A stretch of 64,000 bases of DNA, taken from Macrosoma leucophasiata (taxonomy: Eukaryota; Arthropoda; Insecta; Lepidoptera; Hedylidae). Each line of letters starts with the position of its first letter. Position 1 is the stretch's first letter. The notes beneath the pieces were generated by a model. The model saw nothing but the letters and a program-made list of their open reading frames with translations. It ran no database searches and had not been told where the DNA came from. Below are positions 12,901-20,816 of this stretch, piece by piece. The stretch lies in the NCBI GenBank assembly GCA_036365455.1, contig JAWQUS010000010.1, forward strand, positions 13,896,501 to 13,960,500, in the 5' to 3' direction. Made by a program: the position numbers and the translations under genes.

Positions 12901-12914
12901 AGCAACACGCCTGA
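958..12914 (+). CDS. Pfas: Phosphoribosylformylglycinamidine synthase (FGAM synthase), C-terminal half, 12 exons
   Basis: Converts FGAR, glutamine and ATP to FGAM in cytosolic de novo purine synthesis. Exons read by splice sites and continuous frame: 958-1106, 1788-1991, 2637-2832, 7746-7875, 8474-8589, 8672-8940, 10097-10229, 10423-10524, 10767-10913, 11291-11501, 11879-12117, 12715-12914, stop TGA at 12912. They give about 698 residues, matching roughly the last half of the approximately 1,340-residue animal enzyme. Blocks seen in order: MPRKTFDF, RYLTNK, GLVAQQQCVGPL, ALGVAVDGGKDSLSM, SGHDISEGG, then the glutamine amidotransferase domain with FPGGFSY, the nucleophile cysteine in GVCNGCQL, AHAEG and MPHPER. 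The first exon starts mid-codon, so upstream exons lie left of the window. The last exon is very GC-rich with an Ala/Pro-rich insert before SPWLKLFRNA. Identity is firm; exon borders are inferred from sequence alone. Confidence 0.95.
1107..1787 (+). other. Intron of the FGAM synthase gene, nothing recognised
   Basis: A 681-bp intron with GT-AG borders. I see no coding match, tandem repeat or inverted repeat. The reading frames open here are short and AT-driven. Confidence 0.6.
2150..2400 (+). repeat. Diverged copy of the tRNA-bearing repeat unit
   Basis: In the 1992-2636 intron. It follows the order of the units at 17.6-18.4 kb and 43.9-45.1 kb: the initial tract with TTTATTGTATGGGTTGC and ACTAGTATTG, then GTGAAAGGAAAATTCGAC, a tRNA-like segment ending in a B-box-like GGGTTCAAATCCC, and the trailing GAAATCAAATT-rich tract. 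It is too diverged for a clean cloverleaf. Membership in the same family is inferred from shared order, not from an alignment. Confidence 0.5.
2949..3093 (+). repeat. SINE-like repeat, 5' half
   Basis: It begins with GGTAGAGCTCCAGTGACGGA and ends near CAGAGGCATAACA. The same sequence recurs at 18432, 40927 and 41870 on the plus strand and at 59826-59999 on the minus strand, where it runs into a shared 3' part ending in an A-rich tract. Here only the 5' half is present. It lies in the large intron 2833-7745. Confidence 0.65.
3335..5992 (+). mobile_element. Degenerate CR1/Jockey-group LINE (endonuclease plus reverse transcriptase)
   Basis: An ATG-started frame from 3335 encodes an acidic leader and an APE-type endonuclease (NAQSVPALHSDL, SESWL, GKGGGGVAIYLR, GDFNTDLL). 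A TAG at 4007 breaks it. It resumes with the linker region (about 4144), and a deletion before about 4730 removes the start of the reverse transcriptase. It continues with VLIDFSNAFNMVDHDIL and NTGVPQGGILSP, a frame break near 5090, a damaged FYADI box and the C-terminal tail ending LWNALPDVI...FKNNLKKHLLR at 5992. It sits in sense orientation in the 4.9-kb intron 2833-7745. It is related to the LINE at 30.2-33.0 kb. Breaks in every domain mark it as inactive. Confidence 0.88.
5993..6890 (+). other. Intronic sequence after the LINE, unassigned
   Basis: AT-rich tract with TATA/GTAT runs (6060-6190), then moderately complex sequence to 6800. The segment to about 6060 may be the LINE 3' UTR. I see no coding match, clean terminal repeat or tandem array. 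Confidence 0.4.
6891..7140 (+). repeat. LINE 3' tail joined to a SINE 3' half
   Basis: 6891-7004 looks like a LINE 3' end: a TGGAAAAGAGCGCTATTAGCG-like box, AATAAAG and a short TAAA-type tail. It is followed without a gap by the 3' half of the SINE-like family (ACACCTTAGGCCTCAGGAGT to an A8 tract at 7139). A similar LINE-tail box recurs at 27670-27760, 33115-33260 and, weaker, 7440-7600. Confidence 0.55.
7141..7745 (+). other. Intronic sequence with a possible LINE-tail remnant
   Basis: 7440-7600 resembles the LINE 3' tail seen at 33115-33230 (CCCAAAGATTGTCTTGTAGA, ATAAGGCCGCC, GGTGTACAA). The segment 7160-7265 shares GAGCTCG...GTAGGCACTA and CATCGAGCCTACGAAA with other repeats in the window (the latter also at 47440). 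Nothing here is coding. Confidence 0.4.
7940..8135 (+). repeat. SINE-like repeat of the CCCGCGACTTCG family
   Basis: It begins near CTCGTCCCGGCTTCGCACGGGTG and ends with an ACAAACAGACAAA-type tract. Related sequences stand at 43785-43894/46360-46450, 47935-48600 and 49420-49600. It lies in the intron 7876-8473. Confidence 0.5.
8325..8388. repeat. Perfect 28-bp inverted repeat with 8-nt loop
   Basis: Arms 8325-8352 and 8361-8388 are exact reverse complements, with spacer AGAGCCAT. It lies in the FGAM synthase intron 7876-8473. If transcribed it would fold into a 28-bp stem. Confidence 0.95.
9075..9932. mobile_element. MITE with 27-bp perfect terminal inverted repeats and TAA target duplication
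   Basis: The left end starts GGGGCCATCCATAAATTACG and the right end is its exact reverse complement. Both ends are flanked by TAA (9072-9074 and 9933-9935). A 3-bp TWA duplication points to the PIF/Harbinger superfamily. The 858-bp interior has no transposase frame. It contains a second, imperfect inverted pair inside the ends (CCCCTCC...TTGTCACA). It lies in the intron 8941-10096. Confidence 0.8.
10525..11290 (+). other. Two short FGAM synthase introns, nothing recognised
   Basis: Introns 10525-10766 and 10914-11290 (split by exon 10767-10913) are AT-rich. I see no repeat or coding match in them. The same holds for 11502-11878. Confidence 0.55.
12170..12600 (+). pseudogene. Degenerate LINE reverse-transcriptase remnant
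   Basis: In the intron 12118-12714. Broken frames still show a thumb/palm pattern: SINASVPQGSMLSPTH, then a GY(A)DD-like box read as LGYVDDRR at about 12285, TSRANTSST-like text, and QNAVARVPYP near 12490. Several stops and frame changes are present. It is a very old copy. Confidence 0.55.
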
Positions 12915-12943
12915 ATGTCTATTATAATAATAATAATAATTTC

Positions 12944-13400
12944 CAATTCACTCATGGCTTCACAAGGATATTCCTGATAGTCCACTCTACATGTGGCTTC
13001 CTTAAATATTCCTGAATCTCTATGTATAGGTTCACAACATTCTTGAATCTCCAATTCACGAGTGGCTTCACAAGAATGTTTCCGAATCTCTCTACTTGTG
13101 GCATCAAAACATTCCTGTCTCCATTTCACAAGTGGCTTCTAAATATTCCTGAATGCTTTCTAAGAACATTCCTAAATGATAACTCTATATTTTTAAACAT
13201 TTACTCTATGTGTGACCAGACAACTACGTTTTGCCTGCACTGTAGCATAAAGAGGAGATTAACTAGACATTCCACATGAGGGTTTCCTAACATTCCTTAA
13301 TGTAGACTACACCTATGCGTGACTTCAGTGGTCCTGAATCTTCACAGCAAAATTCCAGCATCTCCAGTCTATTTTCTTTATTGAACATTCCTGAAGCAAA
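12944..13400 (+). repeat. Degenerate tandem repeat in the FGAM synthase 3' UTR region
   Basis: Directly after the stop codon, a phrase of about 35-45 bp recurs five or more times with drift: a TTCAC(A/T)AGTGGCTTC(A) core followed by ACATTCCTGAATCTC. Examples are near 12950, 12990, 13050, 13120 and 13160, with weaker ones to 13390. It is an old minisatellite. Confidence 0.6.
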
Positions 13401-13877
13401 TGTATGGAACAGCATATACATTGCCTCTTAGGTATACAATGTTGCTTACATTCTAGATTGTCTAAAATGTTTTGTTTTGATTGATTTTATTGAATTATTT
13501 TTTTATGATTATACTTAATTTTTCATTATATGTATGTATCTTCCACTCCAGGTCCCTAACGGATGGGGATAGTTATACAGGTCTGGTCTATGATCATTAT
13601 AGGTCTGGGTCTTTATTTACTTAAATTGCAATGACTTAGTCCTATGTGGTCAAATTTAGACAATGTTGCATCTTCCAGGTTGAGACTTTTACATACAAAA
13701 ATGTTGTTTATCAGGATTATATGCTACAATAAGTTTCAATAGCATTTTTTTTAATTTGAATTGAATGTATTAGTTTTGCATCTATGGTGAAGATGTTACA
13801 AATCTATAAATTGTTGTATGCAGGTAAAGTGCCTTATAGATGTAAGATTGTAAGAGAATTATTAGAGAATGTATTTA

Positions 13878-14075
13878 ATTTTAATAAAAATTATATGTAC
13901 ATATAGTGTACTATAGTTATTATAAAATATGAATATTAATATTTTGTATTATGATCTGTGAATATTGTGATCATTGTCTCTTAAAAATCGTTGTATTCAG
14001 CATTCTTTTACTAAAAATATAAAATGTTTCATGCCTAGAACTAAAAAAGTTTCTAATAAAAATAAAAATATTTAT
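13878..14075 (+). terminator. Possible polyadenylation region of the FGAM synthase gene
   Basis: Two AATAAA-type signals stand in AT-rich sequence: AATAAAAATTATATG near 13881 and AATAAAAATAAAAATA near 14056. They are about 1 kb beyond the stop. The facing FADD gene ends at 14238, so the two 3' ends are convergent. Which signal is used cannot be told. Confidence 0.35.
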
Positions 14076-14237
14076 TTTATTCTTTAGGTATTTTATTAAC
14101 TTTACCAACAACTATCAACATTTTTTTAATCTTTGAAAAAAAAAGATTAATAGAAAATATAAGTATGTTATTATATTATGATACAAAAATAGTGCTTAAC
14201 ACATTTTCAGTAGTTTATTACTTTTGTACAGGTAGTC

Positions 14238-15462
14238 TTAAATATTCATTGTCATGACTTCTTGCAATGATTTACTCAAATCCTTTCTACGAGTCCGCTC
14301 CAAAGCTTCACAGAGAACATAGAACCATCTTTGAGGGTCTGCCTTATACTCATATACTTCCATTAGTTTCAAAGCCTTGTTAGCCAAAGTATGATTATTA
14401 CTATCTATCTCCTCTATTACACATTCACGTATTTTTAAATTTCTTCCAAGATCTCGCCAAAACGACCCAATTTCCTCAATAATGGTTTCATTAATTCTTT
14501 GTATTTTTCTTTTGCTCAGAGTACCATATGGATGATTGTATATTACTGGTTCTTGTTCTTTGTTTGTGGTATGATTTAAAGTTTCAGTTCCTTAAAATAA
14601 ATAGCCAATAAAGATAAAAAAAAACTATAAAATGTAACATACCTACAGTATATAAAATATTTAAAGTGTTGTATAGGATATTTATTGAAGGAGATCAGGT
14701 AAATATTCCTGCAGGTGATATATGAACTTAGGTAAAGTGTACAAAGAATCACGCAAGTTCCATACATTTATTTGTACAAAAAAGTGGATAAAAGGTACAA
14801 GATAAAACAACTTAGGGAACCTAAAGAATTATTTCCTGGAATTTAAAATATTATTACAGCACTGGAATAAAAATGGTCTTTCCATACAACATCAGAAGCA
14901 CTAATTGCCTCCGGTGGCAATCGCCGCGGGGGCAACTGGGAATAATTCATACTAAACTTATTCTGAAGAGTTAAAAATATTTTAAGTAGATACCAGGAAA
15001 TGTTCTTTATGTTCACTACCTACTGTGTACACTTTTAATTTTTTTTCAGTACAAATCTTGTCATGATCCTTTTCAATCTGAGAGAACTGTCAATTTTATG
15101 GATTATGCTAGTCTTTTATGTGTAACGTAGAGAACGAGAAAATGATTCTTACCATAAAAATTAACATATTCCCTTGGAACATGCGACAAGTCGTAATCAT
15201 TTATTTTCTTTAACAGTAGATTATTATTCAATCTACGAGCAATTTCCTTCAATGGCGAAACGTTATCTTCGGATAAGACATCTCTTATTTCCAAAATCCT
15301 CAATAATTGTCCAATGGTTGAAATCTGTTCAAATCTTCTTGAAGAGTTTATATCATCTTTATAAAAGTCTTTCAGTGTACTAAGCAAATGACCATGTCTA
15401 TCACTTGTGCCGAAATCATACATTACTTGTTGTTTTAGTTGATTATATTCTGTTAGAGTCAT
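14238..15462 (-). CDS. Fadd: FADD-like death-domain adaptor, two exons
   Basis: Adaptor linking IMD-type immune signalling to a caspase-8-like protease (Dredd in Drosophila), cytosolic. Exon 1 is 15462-15153 and exon 2 is 14590-14238, joined in frame through a split Gly codon; the product is about 220 residues. The N-terminal about 100 residues have the helical, Leu-rich pattern of a death-effector-like domain (GQLLRILEIRDVLSEDNVSP, IARRLNNN). Exon 2 ends in a clear death domain: IGSFWRDLGRNLKIRECVIE, then ANKALKLMEVYE, DPQRWFYVLCEALE, and a basic end. The start is the ATG at 15462 in AAAATG context. An in-frame GTG 39 bases upstream is not a plausible start. Length and domain order match insect FADD (about 240 residues). 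The death domain makes the family call firm; FADD itself rests on the pairing with the N-terminal domain. Confidence 0.82.
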
Positions 15463-16239
15463 TTTAATAATGCTTATGGTAAAGTAGCGAAAAGAGCTCA
15501 CTGAAGGATAAATCTACACATAAAAATAATCAAAATGAGAATACATACAACCTACTGTGTTAGGATCAAACCATGTGACTACAATAAAAAAAAACACGGA
15601 CAACACTTAGCAAACAGCGCATAATTGTTGTCTTCTACGAGCCACTAATAAAAATCTGTTATTTTTTACATAAATGAGCACAAATTGACCAAAACACAAA
15701 AACATGAAAACATGTCTTGTCTCTTGTCTTGACTTTGACTTTTGTTTGACATAATGATGCGTTTCGTTATTCCGTTTTATCTTAAAAATCACAGCATTTA
15801 GTACTCATTTAGTTTTCTCGTTGGTTTTCTTCAGTGTTTTAATTAGTTTAAAATAAAGGAAAATGTTATTTTTGTATATAATAAATTGTGTCTGACCTGA
15901 AGTTACAAAAAACAAACATTTTTTTTTGTTTTTAATAACTCTTAATTCTTGCAGGATCTAAACGTTTTCAACTTTTTGACAGGGGCATTACCGAACTTTT
16001 CTTGGAAAAAACTTGGGAGAAATAAATTCTGCTGCCGTCCTACCTACCAGTGTTTCCAAATACACTTTGTTATTCGTGTAAACACTGTAATGTAATTTGA
16101 TCATATTTACCACCTACTGTAAAACTTTATAAGTATAAATAACATTTTAGGTAATTTCACTTAGGAGACAATAATAAGAAAACATAGGGGGCAGGGGCGG
16201 TCCGCCACGGGCCTCCGGTTTGTACGGAGAGAGATACGG
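15463..16239. other. Region upstream of FADD, nothing recognised
   Basis: It must hold the FADD promoter and 5' UTR (minus strand) but I see no distinctive motif. AT-rich, no repeat or coding match. Confidence 0.4.
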
Positions 16240-16278
16240 AGGCCCCAATATGTGCATGGGCGGGGGGAGGCCCCAATA

Positions 16279-17251
16279 GAGTAAGTGCGCCAATTATGGA
16301 CCACCATAAGGATTTTGTGAAATAAAACTTATAATTATAAAGATATTTCTACCTTATATATTTTAAACAGTTCGATAGTTATTTGGTATCAAAAACTATT
16401 GCTAGATATCTTAAGAAACATAAACACCTTAGAAATAATCAACATTTCCTAAAATATGTCATTTTTGTGCATTTACAAAAAGTGTACAAAATATGGACCT
16501 CATGGTTTTTTATTTTTTATATGTATCATAGAAAATTTAGCTTTTAAAACCTAAATTTACTATGATACATATTTAAATATATAAACTTAAGTTTAGGCAA
16601 CTAAACTTAAATCAGTCAATTATTAAGATTAAGCTAATTGTTGGTACACAATTTGCACACACACAGAATGCAACCATATCTTATATGCCAGCACAGTCTT
16701 CATGCACATGCACAGCTTTAATTGCATTTGTCATTGCATCTTTAGCCCATTTTGGTCTGGTCTTTCTTTTGGTTGTAGAATTTGCAGATGCCATCCTAGA
16801 ACAATCAAATTAAAATACAATTGACTGTAATATGGATAAGGTACTAGTCCGTATTCAAAACATGCCGGTGGTCCATATTATAATACATTTACATTTTTAG
16901 GTTAACATTGTTGTTAAGAAAATTATGAAAACTAATGTATATTGCAGCCTAATATGAATAATAGTAAAATAACTCACCTTTCCCTTAGTATAATCCACTT
17001 TCCCAAACAGTAATATTTGCTGAAATTGTGAGCTTACGAAGTAAGGTAAAAAATTACATCGCGCGATAACAAAAACGAAAAATGGCTGCTGTGAATAAGA
17101 GCACGCTCTCTGCTGATCGGCAAACGACTGGCGGGTGGCGGGAAGGGTGGAGCTTAGCGTGTGGTGACCGATGGCTTAATACGACCTTCGGTTTTTCAGA
17201 AATAAGGGTAGTCCATATTACGAGTCTAGTCCATAATTGGCGCTCTTACTC
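16279..17251 (-). mobile_element. pogo-like (Tc1/mariner) element remnant with TA duplication
   Basis: The ends are inverted repeats: GAGTAAGTGCGCCAATTATG at the left, and GAGTAAGAGCGCCAATTATG when the right end is reverse-complemented. Both are flanked by TA (16277-16278, 17252-17253). On the minus strand near 16794 an ATG opens a short frame with KRKTRPKWAKDAM and NAIKAV, the pattern of the psq-type helix-turn-helix at the start of pogo-family transposases. It stops at once and the rest of the transposase is absent. TGGTCCATATTA repeats occur just inside both ends. The element is 973 bp, non-autonomous and dead. Confidence 0.75.
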
Positions 17252-17690
17252 TATGTGCATGGGCGGGAGGGGCCACCTAATTTTGCCTCTTAACCATTTT
17301 TTGCTCGTACGTCAGGCTACTAGGCCTCCAAATGCCAAATGCCGCCCTGATGACCTTGGTCAGCCACTGGGGAGGGGAGCTCCTATTCTGTAATAAATTT
17401 GGATTAATCTGGCAGTTAGAGAAATTTCGTGAAGTTTCGTTTTATATTGGGTAGACATGCTGTAGTAGTCCTCGAACCAAACTGAACGACTGGTCAGCTC
17501 GTCGATACTGTAACTACACACGAGTATCGATGAGCTGACTAAAAGATTAGTGAACTGACCAAGCATCTTCGCGAAATGATTGGATGGTAGTAGGGAGGCA
17601 AACCTCATAATAATTGTTTTTATATTATTTCGCATTAACACATACTTGTGAAATACATTTTATTTAAAGAAAAATGGAAAGAAAAATTTG

Positions 17691-17764
17691 ACTTCAGGCG
17701 AGACTCGAACTCGCGGCCTACTGGGAATCTAGTCCAGCCGCTCTTCCAATTGAGCTACTGAAGG
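17691..17764 (-). tRNA. tRNA-like gene or pseudo-tRNA, array copy 1
   Basis: On the minus strand it folds as a tRNA: a 7-position acceptor stem (TTCAG/CTGAA core), D arm GCTC/GAGC, T arm GCGAG/CTCGC with T loop TTCGAGT, A box TAGCTCAATTGG, and a run of T just downstream as pol III stop. The anticodon arm is irregular: with a CTGGA/CCCAG stem (one A-C mismatch) the loop is CTAGATT and the anticodon would read AGA. The variable loop is too short for a normal tRNA-Ser. Functional status unknown. In this copy the T stem reads GCGAG (forward CTCGC) next to GGCC instead of GACC in the later array. Confidence 0.5.
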
Positions 17765-17996
17765 CCTGCCCGATTTGTCAAATCTTTCCTTCACATTTAT
17801 TGCCTTGCTTTATGGTAGCAGTAGCGCCATCTATTGCCAACTATGCTAGTTAGGCAACCGATATAATAGACTTTTCAGTTTATTGAATATCGTAAAGAAG
17901 TCGCTTTTACCCTAAATAATTGTTTTTATATTATTTCGCATTAACACATGCTTGTGAAATATATTTTATTTAAAGAAAAATGGAAAGAAAAATTTG

Positions 17997-18070
17997 ACTT
18001 CAGGCGAGACTCGAACTCGCGGCCTACTGGGAATCTAGTCCAGTCGCTCTTCCAATTGAGCTACTGAAGG
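17997..18070 (-). tRNA. tRNA-like gene or pseudo-tRNA, array copy 2
   Basis: Same fold as copy 1. It differs by one base in the anticodon-arm region (forward CCAGTCGCTC where the others have CCAGCCGCTC). The A box, B box and T-rich terminator are intact. Confidence 0.5.
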
Positions 18071-18302
18071 CCTGCCCGATTTGTCAAATCTTTCCTTCAC
18101 ATTTATTGCCTTGCTTTATGGTAGCAGTAGCGCCATCTATTGCCAACTATGCTAGTTAGGCAACCGATATAATAGACTTTTCAGTTTATTGAATATCGTA
18201 AAGAAGTCGCTTTTACCCTTAATAATTGTTTTTATATTATTTCGCATTCACACATGCTTGTGAAATATATTTTATTTAAAGAAAAATGGAAAGAAAAATT
18301 TG

Positions 18303-18376
18303 ACTTCAGGCGAGACTCGAACTCGCGGCCTACTGGGAATCTAGTCCAGCCGCTCTTCCAATTGAGCTACTGAAGG
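18303..18376 (-). tRNA. tRNA-like gene or pseudo-tRNA, array copy 3
   Basis: Reads identically to copy 1 over the 74 nt. Its unit is truncated shortly after, by the SINE at 18432. Confidence 0.5.
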
Positions 18377-18431
18377 CCTGCCCGATTTGTCAAATCTTTC
18401 CTTCACATTTATTGCCTTGCTTTATGGTAGC

Positions 18432-18694
18432 ACGGAGGATCTAGTGACGGAGCACCACCGCACCTAATATACTTGCCGCTATATGGTTGTGTTCAGCACG
18501 ATCGTGTTCCGGTCAGGTGGTAATGTATGGCCCTGTAATTTCCGGCACAGAGCCATAACACCTTAGGCCTCAGGAGTGGTAACGCATCTGTATTTTGACC
18601 GTGGTCTTTATGTGGGTGTCTATAGGCTGCAGTCATCACTTAACATCAATGTGAACTGCATGCTTGTTTGCCACTTCCATTACATAAAAAAAAG
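18432..18694 (+). repeat. SINE-like repeat, near full length
   Basis: 5' half (GATCTAGTGACGGAGCACC..., CGTGTTCCGGTCAGGTGGTA) joined to the 3' half (CACCTTAGGCCTCAGGAGTG ... CATTACATAAAAAAAA). It directly abuts the truncated third tRNA unit. It serves as reference for the partial copies at 2949, 7006, 40927, 41870 and 59826. Confidence 0.65.
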
Positions 18695-18959
18695 GAAATT
18701 ATTCTATTTTGGAATTACTTTCTTTTTCTAAGGTTTTGTACTATTACAATATATATTATATATATATATATATTTCAATATATCTACGATAATTTAGGTG
18801 TTTGTGTCTTATATATTTTAAATATCATTTAGGTACTTACATTATGTTAAAAAGAGGCCATGTCGGCATCGAACTCTCGTTCACAGGGTCCCGCACAAAT
18901 CATGAAATAGAAATCAGTCGCTCCGCTCCATACATTTTGCTGCCCGACGATGAATATTT

Positions 18960-19088
18960 GGTATGGAGCATCTGATTTTTTTTGGGTTGTTGGGGCAGAA
19001 CAGTTCTGGAGTGGCGACCCCGTACCGGAAGATGAAGCGTAGGCAGGCCCGCCACGAGGTAGACCGACGACCTGGTGAAAGTCGCGGG
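18960..19088 (+). mobile_element. RTE-type LINE 3' fragment, left part (interrupted by the errantivirus)
   Basis: Reads as the end of an RTE reverse-transcriptase region (GAAGATGAAGCGTAGGCAGG, GTAGACCGACGACCTGGTGA, AAGTCGCGGG). It continues at 26559-26655 (CGGGCAATCGCTGGATGAGG, GGCGGCCCAGGACCG, GAGGCCTTTGTCCAGCAGTG). Removing 19089-26562 restores one continuous fragment. Confidence 0.75.
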
Positions 19089-19365
19089 AGTTAAGGATAG
19101 TCCCCCTAGCGAAATACGCTTCATCAGCCCAAAGTAAGTGCTAACAGGTTGAATCACACGCTGAGCGGGCTGATGCAGCGTATAACATGGGAAGTAATTT
19201 AATATAAGTTTATTGTATAAAATCATGAACTAGGATTTAATAATAAAAGGGATCACTCTATATTTAGCCGCTAACGATACCACATGTATTATTATATCCA
19301 AATAAACATTGTTTTAAATTTAATAAAGGTTTTTTTTGGATTAAATATCGGTGGATAACTTGACT
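19089..19365 (+). repeat. 5' LTR of the errantivirus
   Basis: It starts AGTTAAGGATAG and ends GGATAACTTGACT. It contains AATAAAAGGG (about 19241) and AATAAAC/AATAAAG motifs as candidate polyadenylation signals. Identical to the 3' LTR. Confidence 0.95.
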
Positions 19366-19383
19366 GGCGCAGCCGGTAGTTAC
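19365..19383 (+). other. Primer-binding site
   Basis: TGGCGCAGCCGGTAG, overlapping the last LTR base, resembles the TGGCGCAGTCGGTAG site of 17.6/297-type errantiviruses (a tRNA-Ser primer in those elements, from family knowledge). Confidence 0.75.
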
Positions 19384-19551
19384 CCTGTCCGTTAGCTACA
19401 ACGCTCATGATCAATTTTCGGGGGCGGAGTTCAAGCTAACGTACCGTATCAACGGTTTAACGGGTGGACCTAACAAACAAATTAGTCAAGGAGTCAGGCA
19501 CGGCAGAGCAGAGTCACCTGGAGTACGAGAGACTGGTGAAGCTGCGGGAAT

Positions 19552-19557
19552 GTGAGT
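19552..19557 (+). promoter_or_regulatory. Candidate env splice donor
   Basis: GTGAGT in the leader, preceded by AAT, upstream of the gag ATG. Paired with the acceptor ending at 24595 it gives a spliced env message whose start codon would be completed at the junction (two bases from the leader, one from the env exon). Inferred from sequence; not tested. Confidence 0.6.
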
Positions 19558-19769
19558 TGATCTTTTTCACTTCCTTTACAGTTTTTCCTTTTGTGTCCTT
19601 GTATTTTTATGTGTACCGTATAGCATAAGGGTTAGGATTAACGCTTTAGTTATACGATATTTTTTTAGATAAGTGTTTAAGTGATATCCTTTTCACGTAT
19701 TTTTATTAAGTATATTGTTCAAAATACATTTCTTGTTTTTACGTTAACTTAATTAAATAAATATTGAAA

Positions 19770-20816
19770 ATGGACTCACAAATCACAGCCATACCCCAGG
19801 AAATATTAAAGCTTATTCCAGTATTTGGGGGCGACGCAAGGCTGTTACCTTTGTTTATTAAAAAATGTGAATATGTGATAACTAGTTTTCAAGGAAACCA
19901 TGTACAAAATGAATACCTTTTTCATGAAATTACAAGTAAATTGGTAGGAGATGCCGCGGCTTTAGTCGGCGAAAGAGATCAAATAGAGACGTGGGCAGAA
20001 TTAAAAGAATTATTACGGGAGAATTTTGGCGATCCAAGGACAGAGGATTGCCTCGTTCTTGAATTAGAGGCTTTAAAAATAAATAGAGGCGAAAGTTATT
20101 TGGATTTTTGCCGCAGAATTCAGCAGTTAAGAAGCATTTTAATTGCGAAAGTTAACGAAACGAGTCGGGATAATGCGACCAAATTAGCCAAACAAAATAT
20201 TTATACAAATACTTCGTTGAATGTATTTTTATATAATTTACCGCCTTATTTAGTTAGGTCAGTGAGAATTAAAGATGTAACGACCCTGGAAGCAGCATTA
20301 AACATTGTTTTAGCAGAACAGAATTTCAAAGAAGTGTACGATCAAAAACATACACCACATTTTAATAATAACTTCCAGAGACGTAACGTTTTTCACCAAC
20401 CTAACGCTCAGTTACTTACAAGTTCGGGTTATAACCCAGGTAATTTAGCAATTAATAATAATAATCAATCTTCTCGATATTTTAATGGCCAATCGCCAAC
20501 CTATTCTCCTCCTCAAGTACGAAATAGGAGCAATAATTATAATCAAAATCGTTTCAATAACTCATTCCAATTTAGAAACGCTAATATGAACCAGAATAAT
20601 CCTTCGCAACAAAGTAGGAATTTTGTTGATAGTGCACAACGCAGGTCGCCCGATGCGCCATCACCGCCGCTACCAAGCGGTTCAGGTTGCAACACCGACG
20701 TGACTATGAGAACGGCGAGTTCTAGGCGCATCAATTACACTGATAACGACCCGATTCCAAGTACTTCGCAGGTAGAAAATTTTCACATAAGGGCCTCCGC
20801 ACACGGGAGCGAATAA
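19770..20816 (+). CDS. gag: Errantivirus Gag
   Basis: Capsid precursor of 348 residues from the ATG at 19770 (AAAATG context) to TAA at 20814. The N-terminal 200 residues have the capsid-like pattern of Ty3/gypsy Gag (LIPVFGGDARLLPLFIKKCE, LVGERDQIETWAELKELLR, GDPRTEDCLVLELEAL). The C-terminal third is rich in Asn, Gln and Arg (NNFQRRNVF, NQNRFNNSFQFRN), an RNA-binding type tail. No CCHC zinc knuckle is seen, as in several errantiviruses. The frame is intact. Confidence 0.93.
   Translation: MDSQITAIPQEILKLIPVFGGDARLLPLFIKKCEYVITSFQGNHVQNEYLFHEITSKLVGDAAALVGERDQIETWAELKELLRENFGDPRTEDCLVLELEALKINRGESYLDFCRRIQQLRSILIAKVNETSRDNATKLAKQNIYTNTSLNVFLYNLPPYLVRSVRIKDVTTLEAALNIVLAEQNFKEVYDQKHTPHFNNNFQRRNVFHQPNAQLLTSSGYNPGNLAINNNNQSSRYFNGQSPTYSPPQVRNRSNNYNQNRFNNSFQFRNANMNQNNPSQQSRNFVDSAQRRSPDAPSPPLPSGSGCNTDVTMRTASSRRINYTDNDPIPSTSQVENFHIRASAHGSE
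20777..20783 (+). promoter_or_regulatory. Gag-Pol -1 frameshift site
   Basis: AAATTTT is in the correct phase (A AAT TTT in the Gag frame) for a canonical slippery heptamer. The pol frame is open from upstream of this site through the Gag stop at 20814, so a -1 slip here gives Gag-Pol. A downstream stimulatory structure was not worked out. Confidence 0.7.

Larger units (their letters stand above)
17610..18431 (-). repeat. Tandem array of three ~306-bp units, each with a tRNA-like gene
   Basis: Units begin at about 17610, 17916 and 18222 with AATAATTGTTTTTATATTA and are almost identical. Each has a T-rich 3' flank, a 74-nt tRNA-like sequence read on the minus strand, and a spacer including GTAGCAGTAGCGCCATCTAT. 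The third unit is cut at 18431, where the SINE begins. The same unit occurs in the opposite orientation at 43.9-45.1 kb. Confidence 0.9.

Noticed and set aside
15463..15501. An upstream start giving FADD 13 more residues
   Set aside because: The codon at 15501 is GTG, not ATG; the ATG at 15462 has a good insect context.
17691..18376. A cluster of functional tRNA-Ser genes (AGA anticodon)
   Set aside because: The anticodon stem has a mismatch and the variable loop is too short for tRNA-Ser, so the copies are called tRNA-like only.
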